From NCBI RefSeq assembly GCF_000385565.1, contig NC_021169.1, positions 248,001-312,000 on the forward strand: 64,000 nt of DNA, in the 5' to 3' direction. The stretch is from Archaeoglobus sulfaticallidus PM70-1. GTDB taxonomy: Archaea > Halobacteriota > Archaeoglobi > Archaeoglobales > Archaeoglobaceae. The notes beneath the pieces are model-generated. The model made no database searches and was not told where the DNA came from. It worked only from the letters and a program-made list of their open reading frames with translations. The position numbers were made by a program, and so were the translations under genes. Each line of letters starts with the position of its first letter. Position 1 is the first letter of the stretch. Positions 46,782 to 56,371 of the stretch are shown in pieces.

Positions 46782-48060
46782 ACTTTCTCACCGCATTTAC
46801 AAAGGACTCAACATTGCCTGTCTCAATTGCCCTCCTATAGGCAGGTCTTTTTAAAACTTCTTCTATTTTGTTTATCCTGTCCTTAAGCATTTCCAGCTTC
46901 CCCTCATCCCTCTCAAAGAACTCGATTTCCTCAACAACCTCAGGTTCTTCAAACTCCATAACGAATTTTCTCGGCTCTTCAACAATTTCCTTCTTCAAAA
47001 TCCTCTCTCCAGCCTTCTCCCATGAATCCCTCCACGGAGGTCTTTTGCTCAACTCCTTCGAAAAAATCGTCTTCCTTTCAACATTTATTAAATCATACGG
47101 GCAGGAGTTCTCACATGCTCCACAGTAAACACAGAAGTCCTCATTGAACTCCACCCTCGACTTGTTTCTGGAAACATACCACACCCTGTTGTACTTGCAT
47201 ATCTTAATGCAAGCAGAACATCCCACCGGATCGCATCTGTACATTCTCGCTTCAAAAAGCGATAGCTTGCCATCAAATGGTTTGATTGTTTTTGCAGCAT
47301 CATACGGGCAGATTTTCTCGCAGTATGAGCAATGGGAGCATAGCTCCTGATCTATCTCAATCTCAGCTATTTTCTCAGGAAGTTCAAAATCGATCAGCTT
47401 CCCTTCAACCTTAATCGCATCCTCAGGACACACCTGCTCGCACAGCTTGCAGTAATCGCACTTTTCCTCATTGATTAGTATGCCTTCATACGGCATTATA
47501 TCGTAGGGCTGAACCTCCTTTTCAACCATGTTGAAAACTTCACAAAACTCTGCACATATCCCGCAGTAGTTGCACTTCTCGAAATCTATCTCGACCTTCC
47601 CGCTTATCCCCTCATTTTTCACGGGAATGTCCTGCCTTGTGATAATCACATTCCTCTTTATCGCAGATGTTGGACAGGCTTTGTAGCATAGAGTACAATC
47701 CTTACACTTATCCTCAAACCTGTATGTGTACTTGACGAAAGATATTGGCAGTGAGGATTTCTCCACCTCAACACCATCGATTCTGAACTCAAAGCAGTTG
47801 AATGGACAGAATGAGTAGCATATCCCGCAGTAGGCACATTTCGTGTGATCCACAATCACGGGAGGTATATCCAAGCCGAGGGCTATGTCGTGTACCGGGC
47901 CGAGTTCAATTGCGTTAACGGGGCAAGCATAAACGCATATGCCACAACCATTGCACTTCTTGTAGTGGTAAAAGAGTTCTCTAACCTCATCTTCACAAAT
48001 CTGGAAGAACCTGAAGGTTTCATCACTAACCTCAACATCCCTCTTAACTTCCATCTCCAT
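46738..48060 (-). CDS. Polyferredoxin with eight cysteine motifs
   Basis: 440 residues from ATG 48060 (GGGGG just upstream; a second ATG two codons later is possible). Cluster motifs occur at regular intervals: CNGCGICVYACP, CAYCGICYSFCP, CKDCTLCYKACP, CNYCGICAEFC, CDYCKLCEQVCP, CSHCSYCEKICP, a CDPVGCSACIKIC variant, and CVYCGACENSCP. So it can carry about eight [4Fe-4S] clusters, like FwdF or MvhB. Its start overlaps the end of the HdrA-MvhD gene. Probably relays electrons from HdrA to partners. Charged C-terminal tail (~330-440). Confidence 0.88.
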   Translation of the reverse strand: MEMEVKRDVEVSDETFRFFQICEDEVRELFYHYKKCNGCGICVYACPVNAIELGPVHDIALGLDIPPVIVDHTKCAYCGICYSFCPFNCFEFRIDGVEVEKSSLPISFVKYTYRFEDKCKDCTLCYKACPTSAIKRNVIITRQDIPVKNEGISGKVEIDFEKCNYCGICAEFCEVFNMVEKEVQPYDIMPYEGILINEEKCDYCKLCEQVCPEDAIKVEGKLIDFELPEKIAEIEIDQELCSHCSYCEKICPYDAAKTIKPFDGKLSLFEARMYRCDPVGCSACIKICKYNRVWYVSRNKSRVEFNEDFCVYCGACENSCPYDLINVERKTIFSKELSKRPPWRDSWEKAGERILKKEIVEEPRKFVMEFEEPEVVEEIEFFERDEGKLEMLKDRINKIEEVLKRPAYRRAIETGNVESFVNAVRKYASSKDKRDKEQEA

Positions 48061-50389
48061 CCCCCAGCTCTTTCTCAATCGCTCCCAACTCCCTAATTTT
48101 CCTTACAAAATCGTTGAAGTCGCTGACAATCTCCTTCGCCTCACCAGCAGAGTGCCAGGATGTTGCAACCCTGTCTGGATTGATCCCAACCTCCTTCAAA
48201 GCCTCCCTGATAGCATTAACCCTGTCAGATGCTTTATAGTTTCCGTACTTGAAATGGCATTCTCCCATTCTGCATCCCGAAACCATAACTCCATCGATTC
48301 CGCTTTTGAGTGCAAAGAGAATCCACTCCGGATCGACTCTACCGGAGCAGAGAGTCCTTATTACCCGTATGTTTGGCTCATACTGCAATTTTGTCGTTCC
48401 GGCAAGATCTATGGCACCATAGCTGCAGTACCAGCATGCAAACACCAGTATGAGTGGGAATATCGACTTCTCTTCAGCCAGAGCCATTATCTCAGCCTTG
48501 ATCTGGGAATCGCTGAAGAATCCCATGTCTATCGCATCAACCGGGCATGCAGAAACACATATACCACACATAACACATGAGTTCGAGTCAACAAACGCTT
48601 TCTTGTCAACCATCGAGATCGCGTTGAACCTGCAAACTCTCCTGCAGATCCCACACCCAATGCATTTATCCCTGTCAACAAAGGCAAAATACGGTTCCAT
48701 TTCTGTTGAGCCTTTCAGCATCATATGGATTGCTTTCGATGCCGAAAGTCCTGCTGAAGCGATTGAGTCCTGAATATCTCTCGGCCCGCTGCTCGTTCCG
48801 GCAAGAAATATCCCCCTCACATTTGTCTCGCTCGGTCTGAGCTTTGGATGAACGGCTTCATAAAAACCATCCTCGCCGACAGATATTCCAAGCTTTGTCG
48901 CCAGTTCGTTGTTGGCCTCCATCCCGACTGCAAGCACAACCAGATCGAACTCTTTCTCCTCATACTCTCCAGACAGAGTGTTTTCATAGTTGAGCAGGAG
49001 GTTGCCATCTTCAACCTCGATAATGTCTGCAACTCTGGCTCTCACGAACCTCACACCTTTCTCCTGAACCCTTCTGAAGAACTCCTCATACATCCTTCCA
49101 AAGGCTCTTATGTCGATGTAATAGACATATATCTCCGAGTCAGGATACCTTTCCTTAATCGTAAAAGCGTTCTTCAGGGTTGCCATGCAACAAACCCTGC
49201 TGCAGTATCTGTTCGTGTTCTCATCCCTGCTTCCAACGCACTGGATGAACGCTATTCTCTTAGGTATTTTCGAATCTGATGGCCTGAGAAGGATTCCCTG
49301 AGTTGGCCCGGAGGCTGATAAAAGCCTTTCCAGTTCAAGGGAGGTTATCACATTCGGGTATCTGCCATAGCCATATTCGGTCTTCTTTCTCGCATCGAAG
49401 GCTTTGAAGCCTGTAGCCACGATTATCGTCCCGACATTTATCTCAATCTCTTCAGCCTTCTGATTGAAGTCAATTGCCTCAGGCTCACAGGCTTTCTCGC
49501 AGAGTCTGCATCCAATGCAGTGCTCCCAGTCTATTGAGGCGTAAAGCGGTGTGGACTGAGGTATCGGTATGTAGATAGCTTTCCTCGTCCCGATCGTATA
49601 ATCGAACTCGTTGGGAACCTCCACCGGGCAGACTGAACTGCAATCGTCGATGCAGCCTTTGCATTTCGATGTGTCAACATACCTCGGATACTTTATCACG
49701 CTAACCCTGAAATCTCCCGAACTGCCCGTTACGCTCTTAACTTCAGCACTGGTTATAACCTCTATGTTAGGGTGGTTCCACACCTCGCTCATCTTGGGGG
49801 CGAGAATGCAGATGGAGCAGTCGTTTGTTGGAAATACCTCATTCAGCGTTGCCATGTGGCCGCCAATGGTTGGTCTTTTTTCGACAAGATAGACCTTTAT
49901 TCCAGAATCTGCTATGTTCAGAGCAGCCTCTATGCCAGCAATACCTCCACCGATGACAAGGGCGGATTTCTTTACGGGCTTATCAACTCTCTCCAGAGGC
50001 TTAAGCTCTCTCGCCTTCGCAACCGCCATCCTTATCAGGTCTTTTGCTTTTATCGTTGCAAGCTGCGGTGTTCTGGAGTGAACCCACGAGCACTGCTCCC
50101 TTATGTTCGCCATAACGACCATGTAGGGGTTTATTCCGGCTCTTAACGCTACATTTCTGAATGTGTGCTCATGCAGCTTCGGACTGCAGGCTGAGACAAC
50201 TATCCTGTCAAGGTTGTGTTCTTTAATCGCATTGATTATCTCTTCCTGAGCTGAATCGGAACATGAATACTTAATATCAGCAGAATAAACAACTCCATCG
50301 AGCTTTTTCGCATAATCTACGAGGGCATCGATGTCGATTACCCTTGCAATGTTCAGACCACAGTGACATATGAAAACACCTATTCGCAT
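48044..50389 (-). CDS. HdrA-like flavoprotein fused to MvhD
   Basis: 781 residues from ATG 50389; GGTGAT lies 3 bases upstream, so the earlier start at 50443 is rejected. HdrA part: VFICHCGLN start, SACSPKLHEHTF, FAD fold VIGGGIAGIEAALN, cluster cysteines CKGCIDDCSSVCP and CIGCRLCEKACEP, then two ferredoxin motifs (CIGCGICRRVCR, CVMCGICVSACP). C-terminal ~130 residues are MvhD (FACWYCSYGAIDLAG, CSGRVDPEWI, CRMGECHF). HdrA bifurcates electrons between ferredoxin and disulfide-type acceptors in known systems; HdrB and HdrC are absent here. Confidence 0.93.
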   Translation of the reverse strand: MRIGVFICHCGLNIARVIDIDALVDYAKKLDGVVYSADIKYSCSDSAQEEIINAIKEHNLDRIVVSACSPKLHEHTFRNVALRAGINPYMVVMANIREQCSWVHSRTPQLATIKAKDLIRMAVAKARELKPLERVDKPVKKSALVIGGGIAGIEAALNIADSGIKVYLVEKRPTIGGHMATLNEVFPTNDCSICILAPKMSEVWNHPNIEVITSAEVKSVTGSSGDFRVSVIKYPRYVDTSKCKGCIDDCSSVCPVEVPNEFDYTIGTRKAIYIPIPQSTPLYASIDWEHCIGCRLCEKACEPEAIDFNQKAEEIEINVGTIIVATGFKAFDARKKTEYGYGRYPNVITSLELERLLSASGPTQGILLRPSDSKIPKRIAFIQCVGSRDENTNRYCSRVCCMATLKNAFTIKERYPDSEIYVYYIDIRAFGRMYEEFFRRVQEKGVRFVRARVADIIEVEDGNLLLNYENTLSGEYEEKEFDLVVLAVGMEANNELATKLGISVGEDGFYEAVHPKLRPSETNVRGIFLAGTSSGPRDIQDSIASAGLSASKAIHMMLKGSTEMEPYFAFVDRDKCIGCGICRRVCRFNAISMVDKKAFVDSNSCVMCGICVSACPVDAIDMGFFSDSQIKAEIMALAEEKSIFPLILVFACWYCSYGAIDLAGTTKLQYEPNIRVIRTLCSGRVDPEWILFALKSGIDGVMVSGCRMGECHFKYGNYKASDRVNAIREALKEVGINPDRVATSWHSAGEAKEIVSDFNDFVRKIRELGAIEKELGDGDGS

Positions 50390-50474
50390 TGTATCACCAT
50401 ATGCATGCTGCCATTTTGGGCAACCATTTTGGGTAACCAGCAAAAGTTAAAATAACAACTGTTTAAATTTTTTT

Positions 50475-51632
50475 GTGGAATTGATTGCGATAAGCGTTTA
50501 TGGACTCGACAGGAAGGGAATAGTGAAAAACATATCCGGTGTGCTTGCAGAGAACAATGTGAACATCGTTGATATCGAACAGAGTGTGCTGCAAGGAGTA
50601 TTTACGATGTTCCTGATCGCGGATGTCTCCAGATGCAGGATTGATCTCGACGAGCTAATTACTCAGCTCAAAGAGTCTGGCAGAGAAGTGGGAGTTAATG
50701 TGGATGTCTCACCATTCAAAAGACCTGAAACGAAAAAAAAGAATCTCTACATCGTTACTGTGCTTGGCGAGGACAAGGTAGGCATAGTCCACAGAATTTC
50801 ATCATTCTTCTACGAGATGGGAATAAATATCGAGAGAACCAATTTGACTGCAAGAGATAAGCTGATAGCGATCGATTTCGTTGTGGATCTGGATGATGAG
50901 GGGGCAAAGAAGAAAATCAAGGAGTTCATAGAGGGTATAGGGATGGATGTTGTGATAAGGCCGTACAGGGAGGAAAAGAGCAAAAGGCTGATCGTTTTCG
51001 ACATGGATTCGACAATAGTTGATGCCGAGATAATAGACGAGCTTGCAAAGGTTGCCGGGGTGGAGGAAGAGGTTAAAAGGCTCACAGCCAAAGCAATGGA
51101 GGGGGAGCTTGACTTCAAGTCGGCCCTGAAGGAGAGGGTCAAGCTTCTGAAAGGTCTGCCTGTGGAGGTGCTTGAGAAAATTTACAATGAAATAAAACTC
51201 ACGGATGGGGCTAAAGAGCTGATAAAAAGCCTGAAGGAATCTGGATATGTTGTGGCAGTGGTCAGCGGTGGTTTTTCATACTTCACGGACAGGCTGAAAG
51301 AGGAACTTGGCTTGGATTACGCCTTCGGAAATGAGCTTGAAATCGAGAATGGCAGGCTAACGGGAAGGCTGAAGGGCAGAATAATAGATGCTGTTGAGAA
51401 GGCAAGGATAATCGAGGAGATAGCGAAGAAAGAAGGGATTGCAAAGGAAAACATAGTGGCTGTGGGTGATGGGGCAAACGACAAGATAATGATCGAGAAT
51501 GCCGGGCTGGGAATAGCCTTCAACGCCAAAAAAGCCCTTAAAGAGGTTGCTGATGGCAGCATCTCGAAAGAAAATCTGATAGGGATAGCCAGTGTGTTAA
51601 AGCTGAAAAACGAGTTCAAGAAGAGGTTTTAA
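50475..51632 (+). CDS. serB: Phosphoserine phosphatase with two N-terminal ACT domains
   Basis: 385 residues from GTG 50475. Two ACT domains (~1-75 and ~90-165) come before a HAD hydrolase (~175-385): FDMDSTIVDAE (nucleophile and acid/base Asp), VVAVVSGGFSYFTD, and VAVGDGANDKIM. Removes phosphate from phosphoserine in serine synthesis; ACT domains suggest feedback control by serine. The second ACT domain starts at LYIVTVLGEDKVGIVHRIS. Divergent from the HdrA operon. Confidence 0.94.
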   Translation: MELIAISVYGLDRKGIVKNISGVLAENNVNIVDIEQSVLQGVFTMFLIADVSRCRIDLDELITQLKESGREVGVNVDVSPFKRPETKKKNLYIVTVLGEDKVGIVHRISSFFYEMGINIERTNLTARDKLIAIDFVVDLDDEGAKKKIKEFIEGIGMDVVIRPYREEKSKRLIVFDMDSTIVDAEIIDELAKVAGVEEEVKRLTAKAMEGELDFKSALKERVKLLKGLPVEVLEKIYNEIKLTDGAKELIKSLKESGYVVAVVSGGFSYFTDRLKEELGLDYAFGNELEIENGRLTGRLKGRIIDAVEKARIIEEIAKKEGIAKENIVAVGDGANDKIMIENAGLGIAFNAKKALKEVADGSISKENLIGIASVLKLKNEFKKRF

Positions 51633-51633
51633 A

Positions 51634-52161
51634 TCAGTTCACACTCTTGCTCTCCATTAAATAGGATATCATCTTGTCTATTTTCTCTATCTCCTCCATG
51701 AGCTTCTCCTTCGCAACCGTGCTGTCGAGGTAGTCGAGAGGTGCTCCACATCTGGGGCACATAAAGTTCATCTCCATCGCTGCTTCATACTTAACCTTCA
51801 CACACCCATTTATGCAGATGTAATAGACGGCAGAATCCTCCATCTCGAGCTTTGCTTCGAGTTTTCTCTTTGTCTTCAGAAGCTCTCTCAGCACGATGTC
51901 CCTCTCCCTATCATAGTTGATTTTCCAGTAGTACTCCATCCATCCGGTCTCTTCATCCCTTTTCCTTCTGTATTCTGCAATCCCAATCTCATAAAGAGAG
52001 AACAGAGCTTTTCTGACTTCATTGATCTCTATACCAAGTTCCTGAGAAATCTCTTCATCCGTGAACTCTCTCTGCGGGCGGAGAGTATAAACCACAAGAC
52101 CTACCTCTCCGGCAACCCTTTCTATAAGTTCTGCAATCAGCTCATCACTCTGCAGTTCCAC
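51634..52161 (-). CDS. tfe: Transcription factor E alpha (TFE)
   Basis: 175 residues. N-terminal winged helix (~20-90: FTDEEISQELGIEINEVRKALFSLYEIGIAEYRRKRD) and a C-terminal zinc ribbon with C-x3-C (CINGC) and CPRC. TFE helps open the promoter with TBP and TFB. Its last codon lies next to serB's stop; divergent from dnaG. Confidence 0.95.
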   Translation of the reverse strand: MELQSDELIAELIERVAGEVGLVVYTLRPQREFTDEEISQELGIEINEVRKALFSLYEIGIAEYRRKRDEETGWMEYYWKINYDRERDIVLRELLKTKRKLEAKLEMEDSAVYYICINGCVKVKYEAAMEMNFMCPRCGAPLDYLDSTVAKEKLMEEIEKIDKMISYLMESKSVN

Positions 52162-52305
52162 AATTCTTTCATATTTAACTTATCCTTATTTAATTTTGCG
52201 GAAAGTTAAGAGGATTGTTGGAGTGATCCCTCTAATTACTAAATAATTTTTGCTATAGATAAAAGACTGGACATTATTTGGATAGACAATTGAAGAACGA
52301 ATAAC

Positions 52306-52315
52306 TATTTATAAT
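52306..52315 (+). promoter_or_regulatory. TATA box of dnaG
   Basis: TATTTATAAT about 80 bases before the dnaG start; the transcript would carry a leader of about 50 bases with GAGTGAT near the start. Confidence 0.4.
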
Positions 52316-52393
52316 ACCATCGCGAATATTCAATTGCTCATTGGTCGAGCGAGAGGCAAGTGAATCTGAATAAATGAAAAGGGAGTGATGTCT

Positions 52394-53650
52394 GTGAAGG
52401 CACCGAGTGATACAACAAAATACCTTGTTTATGCTGAAATCACAGCTGAAGGTGTTGTTGAGAGGCCTGATGTGGTCGGGGCTATATTCGGACAGACAGA
52501 AGGACTACTTGGCGATGAACTGGATCTGAGAGAGCTTCAGAAAACTGGAAGGATAGGAAGAATAGAAGTGAAAATAGAGAGCAGGGGGGGAAAGAGTTTT
52601 GGTGAGATAAAGATCCCGTCAAGTCTAGATAAGGTTGAGACGGCCATACTTGCCGCTGCTCTGGAGACGATAGAGAGAGTCGGTCCGTGCACAGCGAAGA
52701 TAAAGATAAAGAAGATAGAGGATGTCAGGGCTACGAAGAGGAAGAAAATAGTCGAGAGGGCTAAGGAGATGCTGAAGAGTTTGTTCGAGGAACCAGAGAT
52801 AGAATCAGAGAAGATCGGAGAGCTTGTGAGACAAGCAGCGAGGGCTGAGGAGATTACCGAGTATGGTGAGGAGAAGCTACCTGCAGGCCCCTCTGTTGAT
52901 GAATCCGATGCAATTATAGTTGTTGAAGGTAGAGCAGATGTTTTGAATTTGCTTAAATGTGGTATAAGGAATGTAATAGCTGTAGAAGGAACGAATGTTC
53001 CCAAAACGATAATAGAGCTTAGCAAGAAGAAGACCGTTACCGCATTCCTTGATGGAGATAGAGGCGGTGACCTGATACTCAAGGAACTGCTACAGGTTGC
53101 AGAGATAGACTATGTCGCAAAAGCTCCTGAAGGAAAGGGTGTTGAGGATCTAACCCAGAAAGAGATCGTTAAGGCTTTGAGGAACAAGGTTCCAGTCGAA
53201 CAGATTCACCTCATAAAGATGAGGGACAGCAAGTCCAAAAGGCTGGAGAGAGAAAAGGATGAGGTCAAGGAAATCAAGGAGATCCGGGAAACGAGGGAGG
53301 CTGAGGAGAAAGAGAAGGCTGAAGAGGCCGAAGAGGAAAAAGAAGAGGGCAAGAAGTTCTTTGATCCAAAGGAGCTGTTCAGAAAGCACAAGAGAGAGGT
53401 AGAGGGAAAACTTATAGCGAGGATTCTTGAAAACGACACACTCGTTAAGGAGATTCCCGTGAGAGATCTCGTCAAGACACTGAAGACGAACAACATAAAG
53501 GGAGATACTATAGTTTTTGATGGTGTCATAACTCAGAGGGTAATTGATCTGGCTGTAATGAGAAATATAAGCTACCTTGTAGGAGTTAGACTGGGTAGCG
53601 TTGTCAAAATCCCGACCAGTATCAGGGTTATCACATTTGATGAAATATAA
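52394..53650 (+). CDS. dnaG: Archaeal DnaG-like primase/exosome subunit
   Basis: 418 residues from GTG 52394, chosen because GTGAT ends 4 bases upstream as in other genes here; ATG 52388 or GTG 52385 would add 2-3 residues. N-terminal domain (~1-160) with [11 protein letters not shown] and GRIGRIEV; a Toprim domain at ~165-245 with [15 protein letters not shown] and the acidic FLDGDRGGD; a charged linker (~285-330, mostly Glu, Lys, Arg), then a C-terminal domain. Binds RNA with the exosome in archaea. Own promoter. Confidence 0.95.
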   Translation: MKAPSDTTKYLVYAEITAEGVVERPDVVGAIFGQTEGLLGDELDLRELQKTGRIGRIEVKIESRGGKSFGEIKIPSSLDKVETAILAAALETIERVGPCTAKIKIKKIEDVRATKRKKIVERAKEMLKSLFEEPEIESEKIGELVRQAARAEEITEYGEEKLPAGPSVDESDAIIVVEGRADVLNLLKCGIRNVIAVEGTNVPKTIIELSKKKTVTAFLDGDRGGDLILKELLQVAEIDYVAKAPEGKGVEDLTQKEIVKALRNKVPVEQIHLIKMRDSKSKRLEREKDEVKEIKEIRETREAEEKEKAEEAEEEKEEGKKFFDPKELFRKHKREVEGKLIARILENDTLVKEIPVRDLVKTLKTNNIKGDTIVFDGVITQRVIDLAVMRNISYLVGVRLGSVVKIPTSIRVITFDEI

Positions 53651-53657
53651 CCCTTAA

Positions 53658-53669
53658 TTTTTATTTTTT
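53658..53669 (+). terminator. T-rich terminator after dnaG
   Basis: TTTTTATTTTTT, just after the stop of dnaG. Confidence 0.4.
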
Positions 53670-53817
53670 ATACTTCTAAATTTTAGCTATTCTTAGCTGT
53701 TGGTTTAGAAAAGTCAATAATAAATTATTACAAATGAGTTATTATCTTTTAGTTTTTCTTAGCCTTTATTAAATTAAAATATTAAGAATTAATCAGATTT
53801 ACTCTTTCTTCATAAGT

Positions 53818-53861
53818 TTTATATAGGGAAACTAAGACAAATTAATCGCAACAGGGGGGTG
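53818..53861 (+). promoter_or_regulatory. Promoter and ribosome site of the TauE/SafE gene
   Basis: TTTATATA (53818-53825), then GGGGGGTGG (53853-53861) about 8 bases before ATG 53869. The transcript probably starts near 53847 with a short leader. Confidence 0.45.
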
Positions 53862-53868
53862 GAATTAT

Positions 53869-54879
53869 ATGAATAGCACATCATCTTTCATTACAGTCTT
53901 TCACTCCAGAAAGCTGTTGATGGCTTTACTGGCCATAACGGTCATCATTGGATTCTCAAACACAGCGACAGCTGCCGAAATAGGTACAGACAATACCATG
54001 GGTCTTAGCCCTGCAATATTCTTTCTGATATTCCTCGTAGTTTCCACGGTTATAGGAATGATTGCTGTACTTGCTGGAGTTGGAGGAGGGGTTATCTTCA
54101 CACCGCTCATGCTGGGCTTCACTCCAATTGACAGTCTGATAGTAAGGGGTACTGGACTTTTCGTCGCAATGACGGGAGCATTGGTTGCAGCAAGGCCTTT
54201 CCTGAAAAGAGGGCTTGCGAATATAAGGTTGCTTTACTTCTCGGCAGTCCCCTACGCGACCTTTGCCGTTATAGGTGCACTGCTCGCAGTTTACATAAAG
54301 CAAACGATGGGGCAGACAGGAGAGGCTTATGTGAGGCTCGGTCTCGGAATTCTCGTTGTGCTGATCGCATCACTGTTCCTTTTCGCAGGAAACAGGATCG
54401 AGTATCCGGAAGTTAGGCAGGTAGACAGTTTCACAAGGAGAGTAGGGCTTGCGATGGCTTACTGGGAGGAGTCCCTTGGCAGGGTTGTGCAGTATGAGGT
54501 TACGAGATCATGGCTTGGTTTGGTCTTATTCGCAGGAGTTGGTCTGGTTTCAGGTCTCTTCGGGCTTGGTGCTGGATGGGCCATGGTTCCTGTGCTGAAC
54601 CTCGTCATGATGGCTCCGCTCAAAGTGGCTGCTGCGAGCAGCAAGGTGCTGATAGGGATAGGAGATACCGCTGCGATCTGGCCCTACATCATGCAGGGTA
54701 CGATATTTCCGCTGTTCGCTGTGCCGTGCATGATTGGTCTGATACTCGGTACGATGATCGGTGCGAAAATAATGCTCAAGGTTAAGGCTGGATTTATCAG
54801 ATATATCATCATAGTCATAATGTTTCTGTCCGGCGCGAGGCTGATACAGCAGGCTCTAACGATATTGGGCTACATGTGA
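53869..54879 (+). CDS. TauE/SafE family sulfite/sulfonate-type exporter
   Basis: 336 residues, about eight helices. N-terminal signal-like helix (~17-36), then the TauE halves with AVLAGVGGGVIFTPLML and GLVSGLFGLGAGWAMVPVLNLV, the paired glycine-rich motifs of this permease family. A loop of ~50 residues (~185-215) joins them. Substrates in studied members are sulfite, sulfoacetate or other organosulfur anions; sulfur-metabolising organisms use them. Paired with a membrane protein 9 bases downstream. Confidence 0.88.
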   Translation: MNSTSSFITVFHSRKLLMALLAITVIIGFSNTATAAEIGTDNTMGLSPAIFFLIFLVVSTVIGMIAVLAGVGGGVIFTPLMLGFTPIDSLIVRGTGLFVAMTGALVAARPFLKRGLANIRLLYFSAVPYATFAVIGALLAVYIKQTMGQTGEAYVRLGLGILVVLIASLFLFAGNRIEYPEVRQVDSFTRRVGLAMAYWEESLGRVVQYEVTRSWLGLVLFAGVGLVSGLFGLGAGWAMVPVLNLVMMAPLKVAAASSKVLIGIGDTAAIWPYIMQGTIFPLFAVPCMIGLILGTMIGAKIMLKVKAGFIRYIIIVIMFLSGARLIQQALTILGYM

Positions 54880-54888
54880 GGTGAGTTT

Positions 54889-55329
54889 ATGAGAGAAATT
54901 GATAAGACCACTTCAAAACCCAAACCGCCTCTGGCGGGAGTGGTTTATGGAGAAATAGCTTACTGGGTGGTATTAATAGGCACCATTATATCACTGATAG
55001 GAGTCATGATGATCCTCACCACAGACAGCAACTACATCGACAGCAACTGCCTGCTGAGCGGGCTGTGGGGTAAGGAAAAGCCATCCGAAATATGGGAGAA
55101 GTGTGCTGGGGGGCATCCCGAAGGTCACTGGTACCTCAGCCGTCTTAGCACTGGTGATGGAATTGCAATGCTTGGGATTGCTTTAAGCTGCCTCGCAGCG
55201 GTAATAGGTGTATGGGCATCAAGCTTTGCAATGCTGAGGGATAAGGAGATCCTGTTCTTCATATTCGCATTGGTTACTGCAATAATCCTCACAGCAAGTG
55301 CAACGGGAATAATAAACGCCGGACACTAA
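54889..55329 (+). CDS. DUF1634-like membrane protein paired with TauE/SafE
   Basis: 146 residues with three helices (~24-44, ~88-113, ~120-140). DUF1634 proteins are small, three-helix and found next to TauE/SafE permeases, as here, so a partner role is likely. An extracellular loop (~45-85) holds cysteines (NCLLSG, KCAGGHPEGHW) and a His pair. GAGGTGAG precedes the start. Confidence 0.65.
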   Translation: MREIDKTTSKPKPPLAGVVYGEIAYWVVLIGTIISLIGVMMILTTDSNYIDSNCLLSGLWGKEKPSEIWEKCAGGHPEGHWYLSRLSTGDGIAMLGIALSCLAAVIGVWASSFAMLRDKEILFFIFALVTAIILTASATGIINAGH

Positions 55330-55368
55330 CCCCAATTTACTTTTTACTTTTATAATTTATAAAAAATA

Positions 55369-55818
55369 TTAGATGTATTTATCCTCCTTCCTCTCCATTG
55401 CCAACGCTACTGTACATCCATGATAATCCTTATACTCTGTTAGCAGGATCTGAATGCCAAAGCAATCCTTTGGATGTAAAAAGATCTCCTTAAATCCCTC
55501 TCTCTCAATTTTTCCTATAATTCTGATTCCCATTTCCTCAGCCTTTTTAGCAATTTTTTCAGCATCACTGACCTTGAAGGACAGGGCAAACAAACCCTCT
55601 CCCCTCTTTTCTATGAACTTTGCAGTCTCACTATCTTCACTTGTTGGAACGAGCAACTCCAGGCCTTCAGGACTCATGTAGCTCTTAAACTTCCAGTTCC
55701 TTTCCTCCCCTATCTCATCAAATTCAATCCCCAGAAGCTCTGAGAAGAACCTCATAGCTTTCTCTGCATCCTTCACAGCAACAACCACATGATCAATTTT
55801 TTCAACTTCTCTGCCCAT
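55369..55818 (-). CDS. VOC-superfamily protein (methylmalonyl-CoA epimerase/glyoxalase-like)
   Basis: 149 residues. Starts with KIDHVVVAVKDAEKAMRFFSELLGIEF, the first metal His in KIDHV, and continues with GLELLVPTSEDSETAKFIEKRGEGLFALSFKV, as in methylmalonyl-CoA epimerases. The last metal Glu is weak (GIQILLTE). It could be an epimerase in odd-chain or propionate metabolism, but no mutase is near. A closing stretch (CTVALAMERKED) is unusual. Confidence 0.75.
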   Translation of the reverse strand: MGREVEKIDHVVVAVKDAEKAMRFFSELLGIEFDEIGEERNWKFKSYMSPEGLELLVPTSEDSETAKFIEKRGEGLFALSFKVSDAEKIAKKAEEMGIRIIGKIEREGFKEIFLHPKDCFGIQILLTEYKDYHGCTVALAMERKEDKYI

Positions 55819-55993
55819 ATGCGGTAAAGCGATGCAAACCTTAAAAACTTATTTATTTTGCACACACATCGTTTTTGTGCGTTAAACCAGATTTTCCACA
55901 CTCTCCAGAACCAACCACCAGAACCCACCACTAGGCTGTCAAAAAATATTTAAGTAGTGCAGATGAAGGAGTTCAGCACAAAAGGTGATGCAA

Positions 55994-56371
55994 ATGGTTT
56001 GGCAGGGGAGGAGTAGAAGAACATACACCGGGAAGCTGATTAGACCGGCAAGGAAAAAAAGGAAGTACGAGATGGGAAGACCTCAGGTAGAAACCCTAAT
56101 TGGCGAAAGAAAGATCAAGAAAGAAAGATGCAGAGGAGGAAACATCAAGATCAAGCTTGTCAGGGATAAGTTCGCAAATGTCTATGTTCCAGCAGAGGGC
56201 AAGGTCGTGAGAGCAGAGGTAACCAATGTTGTTGAGAACAGAGCTCATGTTCACTACGCCAGAAAGAATGTCATAACAAAGGGTGCTATAATTCAGACAT
56301 CCCTTGGAAAAGCAAAGGTAACAAACAGACCCTCACAGGAAGGAGTTATAAACGCAATTTTAATTGAATAA
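55994..56371 (+). CDS. rps8e: 30S ribosomal protein S8e
   Basis: 125 residues from ATG 55994, set by GGTGAT ending 4 bases upstream; GTG 55985 and ATG 55988 lie within that site. WQGRSRRTYTGKLIRPARKKRK, ETLIGERKIKKERCRGGN and the KARVTNRP-like KAKVTNRPSQEG end are family features. Binds 16S rRNA. Alone with its own promoter. Confidence 0.96.
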   Translation: MVWQGRSRRTYTGKLIRPARKKRKYEMGRPQVETLIGERKIKKERCRGGNIKIKLVRDKFANVYVPAEGKVVRAEVTNVVENRAHVHYARKNVITKGAIIQTSLGKAKVTNRPSQEGVINAILIE

